Below are positions 57,107-64,000 of a stretch of DNA of 64,000 bases, one piece after another. The translations under genes and the position numbers were made by a program. Position 1 is the stretch's first letter, and the number at the start of each line of letters is the position of its first letter. Source of the stretch: Ecdyonurus torrentis (taxonomy: Eukaryota; Arthropoda; Insecta; Ephemeroptera; Heptageniidae). The stretch lies in contig OX439128.1 in the NCBI GenBank assembly GCA_949318235.1, forward strand, positions 55,107,260-55,171,259. The letters run 5' to 3'. The notes beneath the pieces were generated by a model, which made no database searches, had not been told where the DNA came from, and saw nothing but the letters and a program-made list of their open reading frames with translations.

Positions 57107-58060
57107 TTTTAAATTTACGTTTTTTTTCTATTTTTTTTTTATTATAAAGATATAATTTATAATTAATATATTGGAGAGTTGTTGTATATTTAAAATTGAA
57201 TCGTAAATCATACAATAAATAAACTCATGATTTTAAGTATAAGAAAACATTTGATGTTAATAACACCTGTTCCGTGGTTTCCTTAAATGCAATGATTCAT
57301 TTTCTTTCAAAAACAAAAGATGAGCGTAATATTTGTGGTTTGTGACACAATAAACACAGTTAACAGACATTAATATAACAAAAATAAATGAAAAAAGTAT
57401 TATGAAACAAACTTAACAATAGCTATATTTCATGTTTTAAATTAAAAAAATTAATTGTTTTATAATGTTATCTAATTTATATTTTTTAAAAAATTCAATT
57501 TTTTTTATTAAAGTTTAATAATAATAAAATATTTGGTAATAACTCAATGGCTGTATAAGTACTATATATAACTTCTTTTTTAAAACTAAATTTATATAAT
57601 TTTAGAATATGAACACAAAAAAAAGATTACATTTTGTAAAGCAGTTAGAAATAACAAAGAGTGTGATTAGTTTAGACATGAATCCTTAAGATGATCTATA
57701 TTTCTAAAATAATTATTTGTACATTTTTTATTTTTTACAAAGTATATCACTGTAATTCGATGTAAGAAAAAAATTTTTTTTTTCATGCAAATTATATTTT
57801 TTCTATTTTAAAATTTTGATGCAATTGTTTAAAGCTTGCCCGTACCGTATTAATATGCAAATTTTTGCATATAAGATTTAAAGTCAATTAAAATTAATAA
57901 TTATAATAAAAATAATAAAAAAATTTATTTTTAATTTATATTTCTACTTTTCTTTTTTAAAAACTACATAAATCCAACGTTTACTCTATGAGTTAATATA
58001 AAATGCTCTTTAATCTTATTTAATTTGCCGTTTTTACAAAAAATATAAATAACTTTTCAG
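57107..58060. other. Interval between the caspase and the pseudocaspase exons
   Basis: It holds AATAAA at 57214-57219, a plausible polyadenylation signal for the caspase. An open stretch 57606-57689 after TTTTAG could be an alternative terminal exon of 27 codons (NMNTKKRLHFVKQLE...). An ATG at 57691 opens 23 codons ending in a good donor (AT/GTAAGA, 57761) in exactly the phase required by the exon at 58061. The last could be the first exon of the next gene or an exon joining both genes. None is proven. Confidence 0.35.

Positions 58061-64000
<5,940 letters not shown>

Noticed and set aside
57606..57689. Certain final exon of the caspase
   Set aside because: Splice acceptor and frame are possible, but the read-through stop at 57104-57106 with AATAAA at 57214 is at least as good; transcript data are needed.

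Overview
This is a eukaryotic, animal nuclear window. It is strongly AT-rich, has GT-AG introns, is full of (TA)n microsatellites and transposon debris, and encodes animal-type caspase domains. The lineage cannot be fixed from the sequence; an AT-rich invertebrate such as an arthropod or a cnidarian would fit. No bacterial-style genes, operons or CRISPR arrays are present.

About the first 50 kb is repeat territory. One block (2891-19844) is repeated in the same orientation at 27474-42580, a direct duplication offset by about 24.6 kb. Each copy holds a unique-looking 5' part with paired CRE sites, an R-S-R array (two roughly 2.1 kb direct repeats R around a roughly 2.1 kb spacer S), and a dead Ty3/gypsy-type LTR retrotransposon. 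The second copy keeps both LTRs and all of pol (36770-45345). The first is cut off in RNase H. In copy I the 5' LTR carries two later insertions, a palindrome-rich element with a CAGGG terminus (12504-12955) and a Tc1/mariner-class element (13050-14414). Both are absent from copy II, so copy II shows the empty sites. A partial S-R fragment (21444-23419) and three minisatellites (about 51, 117 and 73 bp periods) lie between the copies. To the right come another palindrome-rich insertion inside the 3' LTR, a 1.9 kb foldback with tRNA-like sequences (45485-47364) and a smaller tRNA-associated foldback (49606-50125).

The last 12 kb hold the only genes that look alive. Gene A (52156-57106) is a short-prodomain caspase of seven coding exons, whose phases all agree, with the catalytic His and Cys present. 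Gene B begins before 58061 and runs off the right edge. Its exons encode a second caspase-like fold in which both catalytic residues are replaced, followed in frame by a STAND/NB-ARC-type P-loop NTPase domain with Walker A GFAGTGKS. A working caspase next to a pseudocaspase-NTPase suggests a sensor/regulator and effector pair, somewhat like Apaf-1 with its caspase or FLIP with caspase-8, but with the dead caspase fused directly to the NTPase. This is the most novel part of the window. The partnership is inference; the domain order is read from the sequence.
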